In this document: in pieces, positions 29,796-34,900 of the stretch
How the letters are laid out: each line of letters begins with the position of its first letter
How positions within the stretch are numbered: position 1 is the stretch's first letter
DNA from: Metaphire vulgaris
Lineage: Eukaryota; Annelida; Clitellata; Crassiclitellata; Megascolecidae
Length of the DNA: 64,000 nucleotides
Assembly: GCA_018105865.1 (NCBI GenBank)
Contig: CM030868.1
Coordinates: 9,832,745-9,896,744, forward strand
Reading direction: 5' to 3'
Translations under genes and position numbers: made by a program
The notes under the pieces: generated by a model
Told to the model about the DNA's origin: nothing
What the model saw: only the letters and a program-made list of their open reading frames with translations
Databases searched by the model: none

Positions 29796-32563
29796 GTTCA
29801 CTCGGCCTCCTAGATAAGCTGCATGTCCTGCTGTTGTGACTCTTGGCCACTGACTGCAAAGGTTGGAAGAAACTTACACAGAACAGAAACAAAAGTAATA
29901 AGAATTGCTTGTTTTACAGTAATTGAAAGAAAGCTTAGTCAACAGTGACATGAGGAAGAAGGTTAGAATAGAATAATTATCAGAAGCAGGCATATTGAAG
30001 AGAAAAGTCTGACAAATTGGTCAAGGGTTGCATATCATTAGATGCAGGATGAAAATGAGCGTATAAACACCTCTACATAAAACACAGAGACAGTAAATTT
30101 ATCGAGAAACTTGGATTAAAGAGACATAACGCTTAGGCCTGCCGATCCCTAACAGCAATGAAACATTGCAGATCTGTGCATGTAAAAAAGTGTACAAATT
30201 GCATCATGCACACACACACACATGCATGCGTGCGCACACGCACACGTGTGTCCAGGCACCTTCAGAGGCTGAAGGAGGCCCGGCCAGGTGGAATTTTTAA
30301 GCAACAAAAAAAGTCTTAGCCAAAATTTAAAAAATCGGCAACAAGCAAAAAAAGATCATCACCCAATTTTTAATGTGACAAGCCAAAAAACCTCATCAGT
30401 AATATTTAAAAATCATCACCAAATTTTGAGGCCCTTCACAGATGGAGGCCCGGGCCAAATGGCCCTCCTGGCCCCCTCTGGATGGGCCTGCATGTGTCTG
30501 CACATGTTAATATGGAAATTTCAGAAAAGAGCCTAAAGACAAAATCAAAATGCCTAAAATTTACATTTTAAAAATAACATAATAAATAATAATGCCTTTT
30601 GCAGTACTATTTCTAATGCTCTGAGGTTTGATGATACTCCAAATCCAAACTGTAAAAGACTCGGTCAACCCAGATCAGTCAGTATGAAACAGCAAGGCAG
30701 GCTACAGAAGAAGATCTATCTGATGGTAATAAGTTTTTAGACTAGATTTGAAAAGTGCTCAGTTCATAGGAAATTCTGACAGACAGAGGAAGAGAATGAT
30801 TTCAAAACCTTGGACTTGCCACAGAAAAAGCTCTCTTGTCAGTTTCAGTTCTAGTTCTGCGTCATAATATAATGGCAATGGATTGATTAAAGTTACCGGT
30901 ACTACTTACGAGAGGAATCACTTTTCTTGAATCTATAGAAAAGCCACTTAAGTTAACGTGCAAGAAAAGAACAATAAAACATACTCACAGATGATGTGAG
31001 ATGTCTGTCCCCACTGACAGTTCTTCCTCTTTTTCTCAGAATGCCATTGCTTTCACCAGGTGGAGCCAGTCGCTGTTTAATCATCGATGACAAGCCTTCG
31101 TTACTGACGCCATTTTGGTTGTAAACCTGCAACGCAGTGCCGTTTATGTCATTCCTGTTTCTGTTTACAACCACAGATGAGCTTTTGTTCTTCTGAACAT
31201 TCTGAATTTTTAAAGAATTTGGATCAATCGACAGTTGTGACTCATTCCCGTTTGTCTCAAGTGTCCGAATATTCTTCGTCCTATGTTCATTGTCAAATGT
31301 CGGTTCAGAGATTGTTTCATTAGGATCGCAATTGATTAAGTCTGGTAATGATGCGGTTCTCTTATGAATTTGATCAATTGAGTAATCGTGTGAAGGTAGA
31401 TTTTGTTCATCGAGTGATTCAAAAATAAATTCATTTTCAATGCTGTTGATAAATTGTTTACGATCATCCTCAACAGAAATCTGCAGCTGAGCTGAATGAC
31501 CGTCCATATTCAAATCTTGCTCATTGTTTGCCATCGACTTCAAAACTTGATGATGCTGGATAACATTCTGGAAAGCAATTTTATTTGTGCCAATATTTTT
31601 GTCAAAAGTAAAACTATTTGATTTCTTAAGCCCTTTAGAACGCGGTGAATGGACTGGAAGTTCATGAGAAATATCATCAACTCCAGTGAACTCTGAAGGT
31701 GTATTTACATGTCCTTTTCCAACTGATAACAGACCTCCTTTACCTGCCTTCAAATGGTCAATATGCGTATGATTTGGATTCAGATCACGAGGACTTGGAG
31801 CACACTCTGTCCACGTTGTTTGAGTTCTGACGGAGTCTAAGCCAGATATTGTGTCAGCTGAACTTCGCAATGATACTTTCTGCTGCCAAAACGACTTCAG
31901 TGAATTGCTAGCGTGCTTAATCGATTGCGTGGAGCTCACAAAATGGCCGACCTGCTCATTATCAGCATGTCTTGGCAACTGCAGTTGCTTTCTTTGTATC
32001 GATTTCTTTTTAGTCAAAATCAGGTCTAAACTAAGATTCACCTCAGGTTTATTGGGTAAAGTCATTCTATGCTGTAACCGAGTCCTCATGTGCTGCCATC
32101 TACCCATTTTCTTTTGACCGTCGTCTAATGTCGTCACTGACATGGCTCCAGCATCCATACTTTCTTCAATTCCTTCAATTCCTGCCTCTTGAGACAACTC
32201 TTTCCTCTTGTCCTTTGCAAATTCACCCACTGTAAGATTGGCATCATTTGTTCTTTCAGAAGAATGGAAATTTTGGCTGTCTACGGCGTTGTTTTCACGG
32301 AATCTTTCACTTTCTTGTGGTGATTCTTTAACTGATTTGCGTCGATTAAATTTAAAAACACTGAGAAAAGGCAGCAAATGTTCTTTTGACTCCTTTTCAT
32401 TCGTCATTGCAGAAGCTGATGCAGTCTGACAAGAACCAGAAGCAGAACTGCTTTTCTGCATTTTCTTCATTCCTGACATTGAACTAAGTTCACCAGTCTC
32501 CAACGTTTTGCTTTCTCTTGTTTCTGGCTTTGCTTCTTCTGCAAACTTCCTCATTTTGTCCAT
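1..32563 (-). CDS. RALGAPA: Ral GTPase-activating protein alpha subunit, 3'-truncated by window edge
   Basis: This is a spliced gene on the minus strand with 23 proposed coding exons: 32563-30989, 20675-20564, 19488-19378, 17713-17664, 16683-16626, 16335-16292, 14628-14457, 13842-13727, 13509-13371, 11964-11853, 11607-11388, 10688-10611, 10379-10271, 9784-9639, 9148-9075, 8349-8238, 7279-7157, 6277-6157, 6048-5899, 3495-3301, 3026-2928, 613-434 and 184-1. All joins keep frame and use GT/AG borders, giving about 1,426 codons. The translation follows the known RalGAP alpha layout: [20 protein letters not shown], then an [11 protein letters not shown] helix, [63 protein letters not shown] and DLRDLPLDK. 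In the family this subunit pairs with the beta subunit in the cytoplasm and stimulates GTP hydrolysis by RalA/RalB; AKT phosphorylation inhibits it. The Rap/Ran-GAP domain with the catalytic Asn thumb would lie beyond position 1. Family identity is secure. The weakest joins are exon 1 and the starts of the 9784 and 6048 exons. Confidence 0.9.
434..613 (-). CDS. RALGAPA: RALGAPA exon 22
   Basis: The acceptor ATTTTAG precedes 613 and the donor GTAGGC follows 434. Phase is 1 in and 1 out, 180 bp. It encodes a Ser-rich linker including [20 protein letters not shown]. Sequence is not well conserved here, so the call rests on splice signals, phase and the open frame. Confidence 0.65.
797..1741 (+). 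mobile_element. RTE-like non-LTR retrotransposon, 5'-truncated, dead
   Basis: This fragment sits in a RALGAPA intron in the opposite orientation. The translation starts in the palm of the reverse transcriptase ([18 protein letters not shown]) and continues through the catalytic [11 protein letters not shown], then [20 protein letters not shown] and the C-terminal [14 protein letters not shown] typical of RTE/BovB-type elements. An in-frame TAG at 1382-1384 breaks the frame after LQRW. The 3' end closes with short AACTGAA repeats near 1720-1742, as RTE tails often do. The endonuclease domain is missing. Confidence 0.88.
2471..2548. mobile_element. Mariner-type miniature element, TA target duplication
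   Basis: This 78 bp element has near-perfect inverted ends CAGGGTGGCGCAAAAAAA and TTTTTTTGTGCCACCCTG. It is flanked by TA at 2469-2470 and 2549-2550. There is no coding capacity. The size, ends and TA duplication fit a Tc1/mariner-derived MITE. Confidence 0.85.
2928..3026 (-). CDS. RALGAPA: RALGAPA exon 21
   Basis: The acceptor TTTTCCATAG precedes 3026 and the donor GTAAGT follows 2928. Phase is 1 in and 1 out, 99 bp. It encodes a polar segment, [20 protein letters not shown] followed by [13 protein letters not shown]. It belongs to the linker between the alpha-solenoid part and the C-terminal half. Confidence 0.7.
3301..3495 (-). CDS. RALGAPA: RALGAPA exon 20
   Basis: The acceptor is TGTAATGCCAG and the donor is GGTGAAAT. 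Phase is 1 in and 1 out. It encodes [20 protein letters not shown] and, further on, [11 protein letters not shown]. That matches the SSTSDIL serine motif of RalGAP alpha, a region known in the family for regulatory phosphorylation. Confidence 0.75.
3496..5898 (-). other. RALGAPA intron, mostly unassigned
   Basis: I find no convincing exon here. It holds one copy of a dispersed repeat (4674-5020). At 5515-5860 there is a more GC-rich stretch of unknown origin with partial resemblance in style to 7560-8000. The short open frames at 5525-5728 and 5722-5907 lack coding features and I do not accept them. Confidence 0.5.
4674..5020 (+). repeat. Dispersed repeat, copy A
   Basis: About 350 bp, recognisably similar to 25645-26015 in the same orientation. 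Both copies contain CCTTGATAATAATGCTTAGG, TTCATGAATTTG and CTGAAAATTG in the same order and spacing. The ends are not defined and no target duplication was seen. The family is unknown. Confidence 0.75.
5899..6048 (-). CDS. RALGAPA: RALGAPA exon 19 (5' border uncertain)
   Basis: The proposed acceptor is ATTGAAG before 6048, chosen because it gives phase 1. The better-looking CCAG before 6017 would break the frame. The donor GTGAAT follows 5899 and keeps phase 1 into the next exon. The product includes [20 protein letters not shown] and [10 protein letters not shown]. The preceding intron would be only 108 bp and is itself open in frame, so intron retention is possible. Confidence 0.5.
6157..6277 (-). 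CDS. RALGAPA: RALGAPA exon 18
   Basis: The acceptor AATGTCTAG precedes 6277 and the donor GTACGT follows 6157. Phase is 0 in and 1 out. It encodes [20 protein letters not shown] followed by [14 protein letters not shown], closely matching the METLTKVLARNLY...LDLSDLPLDKL segment of vertebrate RalGAP alpha. Confidence 0.9.
6478..6594. repeat. 18-bp minisatellite
   Basis: About six degenerate copies of an 18-bp unit of the form CCATTGCCATAACATATT. It lies in the intron between exons 18 and 17. The open frame at 6375-6611 across it (repeating [10 protein letters not shown]) is a consequence of the repeat. Confidence 0.85.
7157..7279 (-). CDS. RALGAPA: RALGAPA exon 17
   Basis: The acceptor TTTCTTTGAAG precedes 7279 and the donor GTGAGT follows 7157. 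Phase is 0 in and 0 out, 41 codons. It encodes [20 protein letters not shown], then [21 protein letters not shown]. This corresponds to the family segment [20 protein letters not shown] and is among the best-conserved parts of the window. Confidence 0.92.
7280..8237 (-). other. RALGAPA intron with an unassigned GC-richer block
   Basis: Positions 7560-8000 stand out from the AT-rich intron by composition. They could be an old inserted element, but I find no transposase, reverse transcriptase or inverted ends. Two overlapping short frames (7737-7982, 7813-8016) have no recognisable domain. Confidence 0.4.
8238..8349 (-). CDS. RALGAPA: RALGAPA exon 16
   Basis: The acceptor TTGATTTCAG precedes 8349 and the donor GTATCG follows 8238. 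Phase is 2 in and 0 out. It encodes [20 protein letters not shown] and [15 protein letters not shown], matching the family's WEQMLLVLLRVTESVL and LAGRLAGPLFQ. Confidence 0.9.
8640..8730 (+). mobile_element. LINE C-terminal remnant
   Basis: The plus-strand translation [20 protein letters not shown] continues to EEKDLK and a stop. This resembles the terminal residues of many non-LTR retrotransposon ORF2 proteins (R-x-W-x-S-x-V-A motif). It is short and isolated, so only the class is suggested. Confidence 0.6.
8775..8846. mobile_element. piggyBac-type miniature element, TTAA target
   Basis: A 72 bp element with inverted ends TCCCTTAACCGGCC and GGCCGGTTAAGGGG. It is flanked by TTAA at 8771-8774 and 8847-8850. 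It contains an internal perfect hairpin GACGAGT/ACTCGTC at 8791-8806. The TTAA duplication and C/T-rich start suggest a piggyBac-like MITE. Confidence 0.75.
9075..9148 (-). CDS. RALGAPA: RALGAPA exon 15
   Basis: The acceptor TTTAAAACAG precedes 9148. The donor GTTAGC follows 9075; it is a weaker donor but is forced by a Trp codon completed in the next exon. It encodes [20 protein letters not shown] and DETT, matching [20 protein letters not shown] of vertebrate RalGAP alpha. Confidence 0.9.
9242..9499. mobile_element. hAT-type miniature element, 8-bp duplication (7/8)
   Basis: Begins CAGGCAAGTCGGAACG and ends GGGCCTG. Flanks are GACTTCTT (9234-9241) and GGCTTCTT (9500-9507). The same family as 36914-37286, sharing GGGGGTGCAG blocks and GCTGCACCCC. 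It contains an internal (TA)n tract at about 9345-9380 and one copy of the ACAAGCAAAAAA motif near 9320. Confidence 0.8.
9639..9784 (-). CDS. RALGAPA: RALGAPA exon 14 (alternative start at 9827)
   Basis: The donor GTAAGA follows 9639. The acceptor ATTTGAAG before 9784 gives the phase 1 needed to join exon 13. A stronger acceptor with a T-rich tract (before 9827) gives phase 0 and would need an unseen small exon. It encodes [20 protein letters not shown] and NSASLF, matching the family segment RAGTQAVLQVFIINSSNIF. Confidence 0.85.
10271..10379 (-). CDS. RALGAPA: RALGAPA exon 13
   Basis: The acceptor TTTTTTGCAG precedes 10379 and the donor GTGAAT follows 10271. Phase is 0 in and 1 out, 36 codons. 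It encodes [30 protein letters not shown] matches KPLFMQEPEE of the family. Confidence 0.92.
10611..10688 (-). CDS. RALGAPA: RALGAPA exon 12
   Basis: The acceptor TTTGTTTGACAG precedes 10688 and the donor GTATCT follows 10611. Phase is 0 in and 0 out, 26 codons. It encodes [20 protein letters not shown] and YRSWFQ, matching [20 protein letters not shown]. Longer open frames on both strands overlap it but are not supported. Confidence 0.9.
10956..11249. repeat. 17-bp minisatellite, about 17 copies
   Basis: The unit GGGATTGGGATCAGAAT is repeated head to tail with few changes, in the intron between RALGAPA exons 11 and 12. No phase of the unit contains a stop, so all three plus-strand frames stay open and each shows a 17-residue peptide repeat ([17 protein letters not shown]). 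This is a repeat artefact, not coding. Confidence 0.95.
11388..11607 (-). CDS. RALGAPA: RALGAPA exon 11
   Basis: The acceptor TTGCTTTAAAAG precedes 11607 and the donor GTCTGT follows 11388. Phase is 2 in and 0 out. It has a Ser/Glu-rich first half, then [20 protein letters not shown] and EVLRQ, matching [21 protein letters not shown] of the family. Confidence 0.9.
11853..11964 (-). CDS. RALGAPA: RALGAPA exon 10
   Basis: The acceptor TACTTCTTTAG precedes 11964 and the donor GTAAGT follows 11853. Phase is 1 in and 2 out. It encodes [20 protein letters not shown] and AVIKWITRF, matching ARVIVIRWLVSFW. Confidence 0.88.
11965..13370 (-). other. RALGAPA intron, nothing recognised
   Basis: AT-rich intronic sequence with a short (CA)n run near 12697. 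I see no exon, transposon end or other structured element. The open frame at 12177-12377 is Ser/Leu low-complexity and not supported. Confidence 0.5.
13371..13509 (-). CDS. RALGAPA: RALGAPA exon 9
   Basis: The acceptor TGATTAAAG precedes 13509 and the donor GGTGAGTG follows 13371. Phase is 0 in and 1 out. It encodes [20 protein letters not shown] and [20 protein letters not shown], matching [20 protein letters not shown]. Confidence 0.93.
13727..13842 (-). CDS. RALGAPA: RALGAPA exon 8
   Basis: The acceptor AAATGACCAG follows a T-rich tract before 13842, and the donor GTAAGT follows 13727. Phase is 1 in and 0 out. It encodes [20 protein letters not shown] and [13 protein letters not shown], matching ITPLVPPQSGD and FLEALLKYMVIQV. 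Confidence 0.88.
14137..14284 (-). mobile_element. hAT-type MITE family M1, copy 1
   Basis: The inverted ends are CAGTGGCGGCTCCA and TGGAGCCGCCACTG. Flanks are TCTGAAAC and TCTGAAAT, an 8-bp duplication with one mismatch. One of five copies in this window; the orientation is opposite to copies 3-5. Confidence 0.85.
14294..14343. repeat. Paired 24-bp near-palindromes
   Basis: Two 24-bp blocks (14294-14317 and 14320-14343) are exact reverse complements of each other, and each is itself palindromic except at the centre (TCAGGCAATG...CATTGCCTGA). The two together could form a long hairpin. Confidence 0.8.
14380..14430. repeat. (TA)n and (GT)n microsatellite
   Basis: A run of TA repeats with a break at about 14393, followed by GTGTGTGTGTG, just downstream of RALGAPA exon 7. 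Confidence 0.9.
14457..14628 (-). CDS. RALGAPA: RALGAPA exon 7
   Basis: The acceptor GATTTTTGCAG precedes 14628 and the donor GTAAGT follows 14457. Phase is 0 in and 1 out. It encodes [20 protein letters not shown] and [11 protein letters not shown], matching IRREGVRLFLLWLQAL and FSCLIPGF. Confidence 0.93.
15060..15640 (-). mobile_element. LINE reverse-transcriptase fragment
   Basis: On the minus strand the translation passes through [17 protein letters not shown], then [16 protein letters not shown], then [20 protein letters not shown]. These are finger and palm motifs of a CR1/L2/Jockey-like reverse transcriptase. Frames shift and stop repeatedly, and the catalytic YADD region is absent. 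It lies in a RALGAPA intron in the same orientation as the gene. Confidence 0.85.
15959..16172. repeat. Inverted-repeat (foldback) sequence
   Basis: The left arm GGAAAACTCGCCCCAGTAAC (15959-15978) is the near-complement of the right arm ending TTACTGGGGCAAGTTTTCC at 16172. Further ACTTGCCCC/CTGGGG blocks lie between. It is probably a short foldback transposon, but the target duplication was not resolved. Confidence 0.6.
16292..16335 (-). CDS. RALGAPA: RALGAPA exon 6
   Basis: The acceptor TTTTTTCAG precedes 16335 and the donor GTACTT follows 16292. It is 44 bp, phase 1 in and 0 out. It encodes [14 protein letters not shown], matching GLILKKLLHTGNSLK. It is too short to show as an isolated open frame. 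Confidence 0.88.
16626..16683 (-). CDS. RALGAPA: RALGAPA exon 5
   Basis: The acceptor TTTTTTTCCAG precedes 16683 and the donor GTAAGC follows 16626. It is 58 bp, phase 0 in and 1 out. It encodes [19 protein letters not shown], matching KILQLLPERIHQRWQFHSI. Confidence 0.93.
17664..17713 (-). CDS. RALGAPA: RALGAPA exon 4
   Basis: The acceptor GTTTGCAG precedes 17713 and the donor GTGATT follows 17664. It is 50 bp, phase 1 in and 0 out. It encodes [16 protein letters not shown], matching SQREELDAILFIFE. Confidence 0.92.
18341..19108. mobile_element. Foldback element with about 150-bp inverted arms
   Basis: The left arm (about 18341-18486) and right arm (about 18956-19108) are reverse complements over about 145 bp. 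They end toward the centre in the shared block ATCCACGGTTAATAACAATG. Each arm contains several degenerate 15-17 bp sub-repeats of the form GTAGTTTGCGCACCA. The centre carries a LINE 3' tail and a small CATGGATGTTA/TAACATCCATG inverted pair. No transposase is visible. Confidence 0.8.
18590..18715 (+). mobile_element. LINE 3' tail remnant
   Basis: Contains TTAAGCGCTCTTGTTG, then TACTGCGCTATATAAATTGT, then an (AATA)n tail. The same terminal signature closes the LINE copies at 29790, 44665 and 49160. It lies inside the foldback element. Confidence 0.75.
19378..19488 (-). CDS. RALGAPA: RALGAPA exon 3
   Basis: The acceptor TCATTTTAAG precedes 19488 and the donor GTTGGT follows 19378. Phase is 1 in and 1 out. 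It encodes [20 protein letters not shown] and [16 protein letters not shown], matching VDASDLKQFFETNYSQIYFI and FYENF. The longer open frame covering this segment is in another phase and is not coding. Confidence 0.92.
19602..19788. mobile_element. hAT-type miniature element, perfect 8-bp duplication
   Basis: The ends CAGTGCTGAAAGTC and GACTTTCAGCACTG are perfectly inverted. GTTAAACT flanks both sides (19594-19601 and 19789-19796). Two internal A-tract/GCTTGTC-type motifs lie near 19664-19683 and 19722-19740. Confidence 0.93.
20564..20675 (-). CDS. RALGAPA: RALGAPA exon 2
   Basis: The acceptor ACATTTCATTCAG precedes 20675 and the donor GGTACAT follows 20564. Phase is 0 in and 1 out. It encodes [20 protein letters not shown] and [17 protein letters not shown]. 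Vertebrate RALGAPA proteins start with Met exactly at FSRRSHGD; here there is no Met, so the start must lie in an upstream exon. Confidence 0.95.
21125..21600 (+). pseudogene. hAT transposase C-terminal fragment
   Basis: Two overlapping frames. The second (21385-21600) ends in the hAT dimerisation region: [20 protein letters not shown], then [20 protein letters not shown]. The family pattern is CE-x-GFS-x-(M/L)-x-x-IKTK-x-R-x-x-LN, as in SCAND3/ZBED5/FAM200-type hAT proteins. A stop or frameshift at about 21386 and lack of the DDE core show it is broken. Confidence 0.85.
21942..22480. repeat. C-rich minisatellite inside the Helitron
   Basis: A tandem array of roughly 90-116 bp units. The marker TCCCAATCGCC occurs at 21981, 22070, 22164, 22257 and 22373. 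One strand is almost pure C/T, so long frames exist on both strands (Pro-rich and Gly-rich), but they are compositional. Confidence 0.9.
22682..23157 (+). repeat. Internal direct repeat of the Helitron
   Basis: About 90 bp at 22682-22770 recurs at 23064-23157 with a few changes. Shared anchors are GCTATATCTCAGGCTA, AGATGAGGTTTGCACCAT and TATTCCTCTTTCTAACC. Confidence 0.85.
23436..23464 (+). other. Helitron 3' hairpin and CTAG terminus
   Basis: The stem CCCGTCA-TTTT-TGACGGG is followed by TAAACAC and CTAG. This is the 3' structural signal that the Rep/helicase protein is thought to use for termination. Confidence 0.92.
24256..24432 (-). mobile_element. hAT-type MITE family M1, copy 2
   Basis: Begins CAGTGGGGCTCCA and ends TGGAGCCGCCACTG. 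Perfect 8-bp duplication CTCTCTTC at 24248-24255 and 24433-24440. The same orientation as copy 1. Confidence 0.92.
25645..26015 (+). repeat. Dispersed repeat, copy B
   Basis: Similar to 4674-5020 throughout, same orientation. The copies differ by substitutions and small indels. No ends or target duplication could be set. Confidence 0.75.
26376..26578 (+). mobile_element. CR1/L2-like LINE 3' end, (ATTAC) family, left part
   Basis: Nearly the same sequence as 54260-54490. Translation retains ARTSLF-like and [13 protein letters not shown] segments, then a stop and the 3' UTR ending GGGAGCGCTTCTG. The rest of its tail lies at 28223-28275, split by the nested LINE at 26579-28222. Confidence 0.85.
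26579..28222 (+). mobile_element. CR1/L2-like LINE, 5'-truncated, nested insertion
   Basis: Reverse transcriptase on the plus strand: [75 protein letters not shown] and the catalytic [10 protein letters not shown] run of frame changes from about 27620 hides [15 protein letters not shown] and later the [20 protein letters not shown] and [14 protein letters not shown] segments, so it is inactive. The 3' tail is (TAA)n. The target duplication TTCTG lies at 26574-26578 and 28223-28227. Confidence 0.92.
28223..28275 (+). mobile_element. (ATTAC) LINE tail, right part of the interrupted copy
   Basis: Continues CTGAGTGATTCTTCAGA...GCGC, then ACAAATATTCTGTTACATTACATTAC. In the uninterrupted copy at 54480-54554 the same sequence runs straight on from GGGAGCGCTTCTG. 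Confidence 0.88.
28276..28480 (+). mobile_element. Third LINE C-terminal fragment
   Basis: Translation [20 protein letters not shown], then [20 protein letters not shown] and [10 protein letters not shown], the conserved end of CR1/L2-like ORF2 proteins. It lies directly beside the previous tail, a stack of three LINE fragments. Confidence 0.85.
29108..29792 (+). mobile_element. CR1/L2-like LINE 3' fragment, (TAA) tail
   Basis: Frame 29141-29392 gives [40 protein letters not shown] and [11 protein letters not shown] frameshift near 29390 leads to [31 protein letters not shown] and [15 protein letters not shown]. It ends in TTTGACTTTGGCC...TGCTCTAGAAATTGTC and a (TAA)n tail. Confidence 0.9.
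30253..30490. mobile_element. hAT-type miniature element, 8-bp duplication (7/8)
   Basis: Begins CAGGCACCTTCAGAGG and ends GGATGGGCCTG. Flanks are CGTGTGTC (30245-30252) and CATGTGTC (30491-30498). Internal ACAAGCAAAAAAAGATCATC near 30341 and a second degenerate copy near 30375. Confidence 0.78.
30989..32563 (-). CDS. RALGAPA: RALGAPA exon 1: large N-terminal extension
   Basis: An uninterrupted 525-codon frame starting at ATG 32563, with an in-frame TGA 21 bases upstream. It ends at a good donor, CATCATCT|GTGAGT, in phase 0. The next exon on this strand with known identity (20675) begins in phase 0 and lacks its own Met, so the two join cleanly. The segment is polar, Ser/Lys/Asn-rich, with no membrane segment or domain I recognise. 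Visible motifs include RRKS (74-77), KKSNSF near 313, [10 protein letters not shown] (401-410) and RGRTVS (512-517); the last fits the RxRxxS consensus of AKT-like kinases. It could instead be a separate single-exon gene or an alternative first exon. The reading frame itself is convincing; membership of RALGAPA is inference. Confidence 0.7.
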
Positions 32564-33035
32564 TGAATTCAGCTCCCTTTGTCAAACAGCTATTCATGAA
32601 GAATTTCATTTGACTGAACTAAAATGCAAAGAGAAGAGACATCATAAGTACCACATATAGTACAGGGTACTGTACAGATTGTTCCTCTTGGTACATTTAA
32701 CACTTCAATATCAGTCTGTCTCTGCCTTATCTGCATTAAACCGATTATGTACACTTGCAAATATTTAAATGTTACCAATAGATCTACAGCTACTAGCTTC
32801 CTCAGCAGTCAATTTTACCACAAAAATGCAGAGGTTGAGGGATCAAACCCCAAAACCCAAAATAAAATTTCTTCTTGTCTGTCAGACCTTCTGATCTATA
32901 TAAATAAAAATTTAAGTTGTCTGCTTGTGTATCTTAAAAATATGAAAGTTCTTAACAGAGTCCTATGAAACTTTTTAAATACCTTCCATTCAAAAAGGAG
33001 GGTGTTTTTACGTTAACATGCTCAACATGGGAAGA

Positions 33036-33110
33036 GAAAGAGGGAGATGAGAGGGAGATGAAAAGAGAGAAGAAGAAGAAGAAGGGGAGAGCAAGATGGC
33101 ATGGAGAGGG
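33036..33110 (+). repeat. Purine-rich tract
   Basis: A nearly pure A/G strand with GAGGGAGATGAGAGGGAGAT and (GAA)n sub-runs. Confidence 0.85.
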
Positions 33111-34066
33111 ATAGGGATGGTGAGAGAGACTTCAACAAAAAGGCATTTCCCATTTAACCAGACTCAGCCAGCCACAGCAATACATGGCCGGGTACAGCAT
33201 GCAGTAATCAATGCCTTTGATGGGCCCCCATCTAAATGCGCTAACAAAGAGTAGTTTATTACATAGTTGGCAAGTAACAGTAACGAGTTTACAGACTCAA
33301 AAACCAGAACTACATGATTTGCAAATGTTACACGTAACATAATCAAATGCGTATTATTTGCCTCATGAGTCATGGCCCTCAAAGAAATGTGAGGTCCATG
33401 TACTAGGCTTGGCCCACTGACCACTGTGGGCAACATCTTAACTAACTGGGGCATAACGATTAAGAATAACCTAAATAAGACCGATAAATAATTTGTAACA
33501 AATAATTTTAGGCCAAATTTTAATGACATTCTTTGGCTATTCTTTATTTATCTATTCTATTCTTTACTTAGTTATTCTATGTTTCACTGACTCTAAAAAG
33601 ATGCACTTGACTCCAATTTGGGAGTCATCAAAGTTTGCTTTACTGGAGTTACTTCAACGGTACAGCCCTACCCCATCTAACCCTTACCCTTCTTCCACCA
33701 ACCAATCTTTTATCCAACAGAGAATAGTCCCTACTATTTCACAGGACTTTAATTTGGCAGTTAGTTTTTTGTGGGTACTTATCAAAACTTTTGATTCAAA
33801 ATCTACACCCCACCACTTTACCCTCATCTAGGTTATCATAAACCTCTTGGAGAAAGTCTTACAGGTTGGTCAGGTTTGACCGTCTTTGTAAATCAATGCT
33901 GGCTGTCTTTAATAATTTTATGTTATGCCTTCTCATATGTTCCAATATGCTATCATTCAGTATTTTCCCATAACTTTACAGATTCCATTTATTACATCAC
34001 ATTTAGCCCAATAAGGGGCTTAGGGTAGTTGTGAGCTCCCTACTAAGTGGGGCTTGGAGCAAAGTC

Positions 34067-34257
34067 CAGTGGCGGCTCTAGGATTTGGCAAGTGGGGAAA
34101 GTTGGGGTGGCAACTTGGAAATTATGGGGGTGCCAACTATTTGTTGTTTAATGTATGTAGCATTAAGTATAGGGTCTCAACTGGGAGGCCACTGGGGGAT
34201 ACAGACACTCAATGCCTTTGGGGCACAAGCCCCTGCCCCTTCTTCCATCCGCCACTG
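34067..34257 (+). mobile_element. hAT-type MITE family M1, copy 3
   Basis: Begins CAGTGGCGGCTCTAGG and ends ATCCGCCACTG. Perfect 8-bp duplication GCAAAGTC at 34059-34066 and 34258-34265. The internal block CAACTATTTGTTGTTTAATG is shared with copies 4 and 5. Confidence 0.94.
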
Positions 34258-34344
34258 GCAAAGTCCCAGATGGATAAGCCTCGAGTCACAGGGTAATATT
34301 AGTGTTAGATCGTTTAAATACTTTAATAATCATCTTTATTCGTG

Positions 34345-34900
34345 ACAAGCACAGCATAAAAAGTAGTACACAACCAGTAGTACACAACCAAGGAAAACAC
34401 AAATTAACTGAACAAAACTAAATAATAATAATAATAAAATAATAATAATAAAATAAACCTAATAATAAACAAATAAATTAAGAACAAACTTTACACAGTA
34501 CAGCCTCTGCCCTCAGACAAATTCTAGTAATGCACTGAGCAAAGTACAGTGGCTTCTTCTCATATCTATTAACAAAGGATGCTTGTCGCAAGGTTCTACA
34601 ATAGCATGCATACTATCCAAACCCGTCAGGACTCTGATATACTTGTACATTATCTGCCTCACATGTTTTAAAAATTTTATGTTAACTACTCGAATCAGTC
34701 TGTCAAGAGCATTAAGAATACTTTTTCCCATAAATGTGGCTTCCATACCATACAATACAATAGGTAGACAATGGCTCTTTACCAGGTTAACGCATATTAA
34801 TTCTGAAGCGGCAGCTCTGCTGCGACTATACAAGCAATTAAACGTGCGGAAAAATTTTAATTTAGCTTCTGAAATAGATGATGGTGATTTATTATAAAGT
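34345..34900 (-). mobile_element. LINE ORF2 C-terminal fragment
   Basis: The minus-strand translation RSRAAASELICVNLVKSHCL, PIVLYGMEA and LDRLIRVVNIKFLKH is like the region after the reverse transcriptase in several LINE clades (K-SHC-x-P-x-x-LYG-x-EA). A(T)-rich (AAT)n sequence at 34420-34465 is at its 3' side. Confidence 0.75.
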
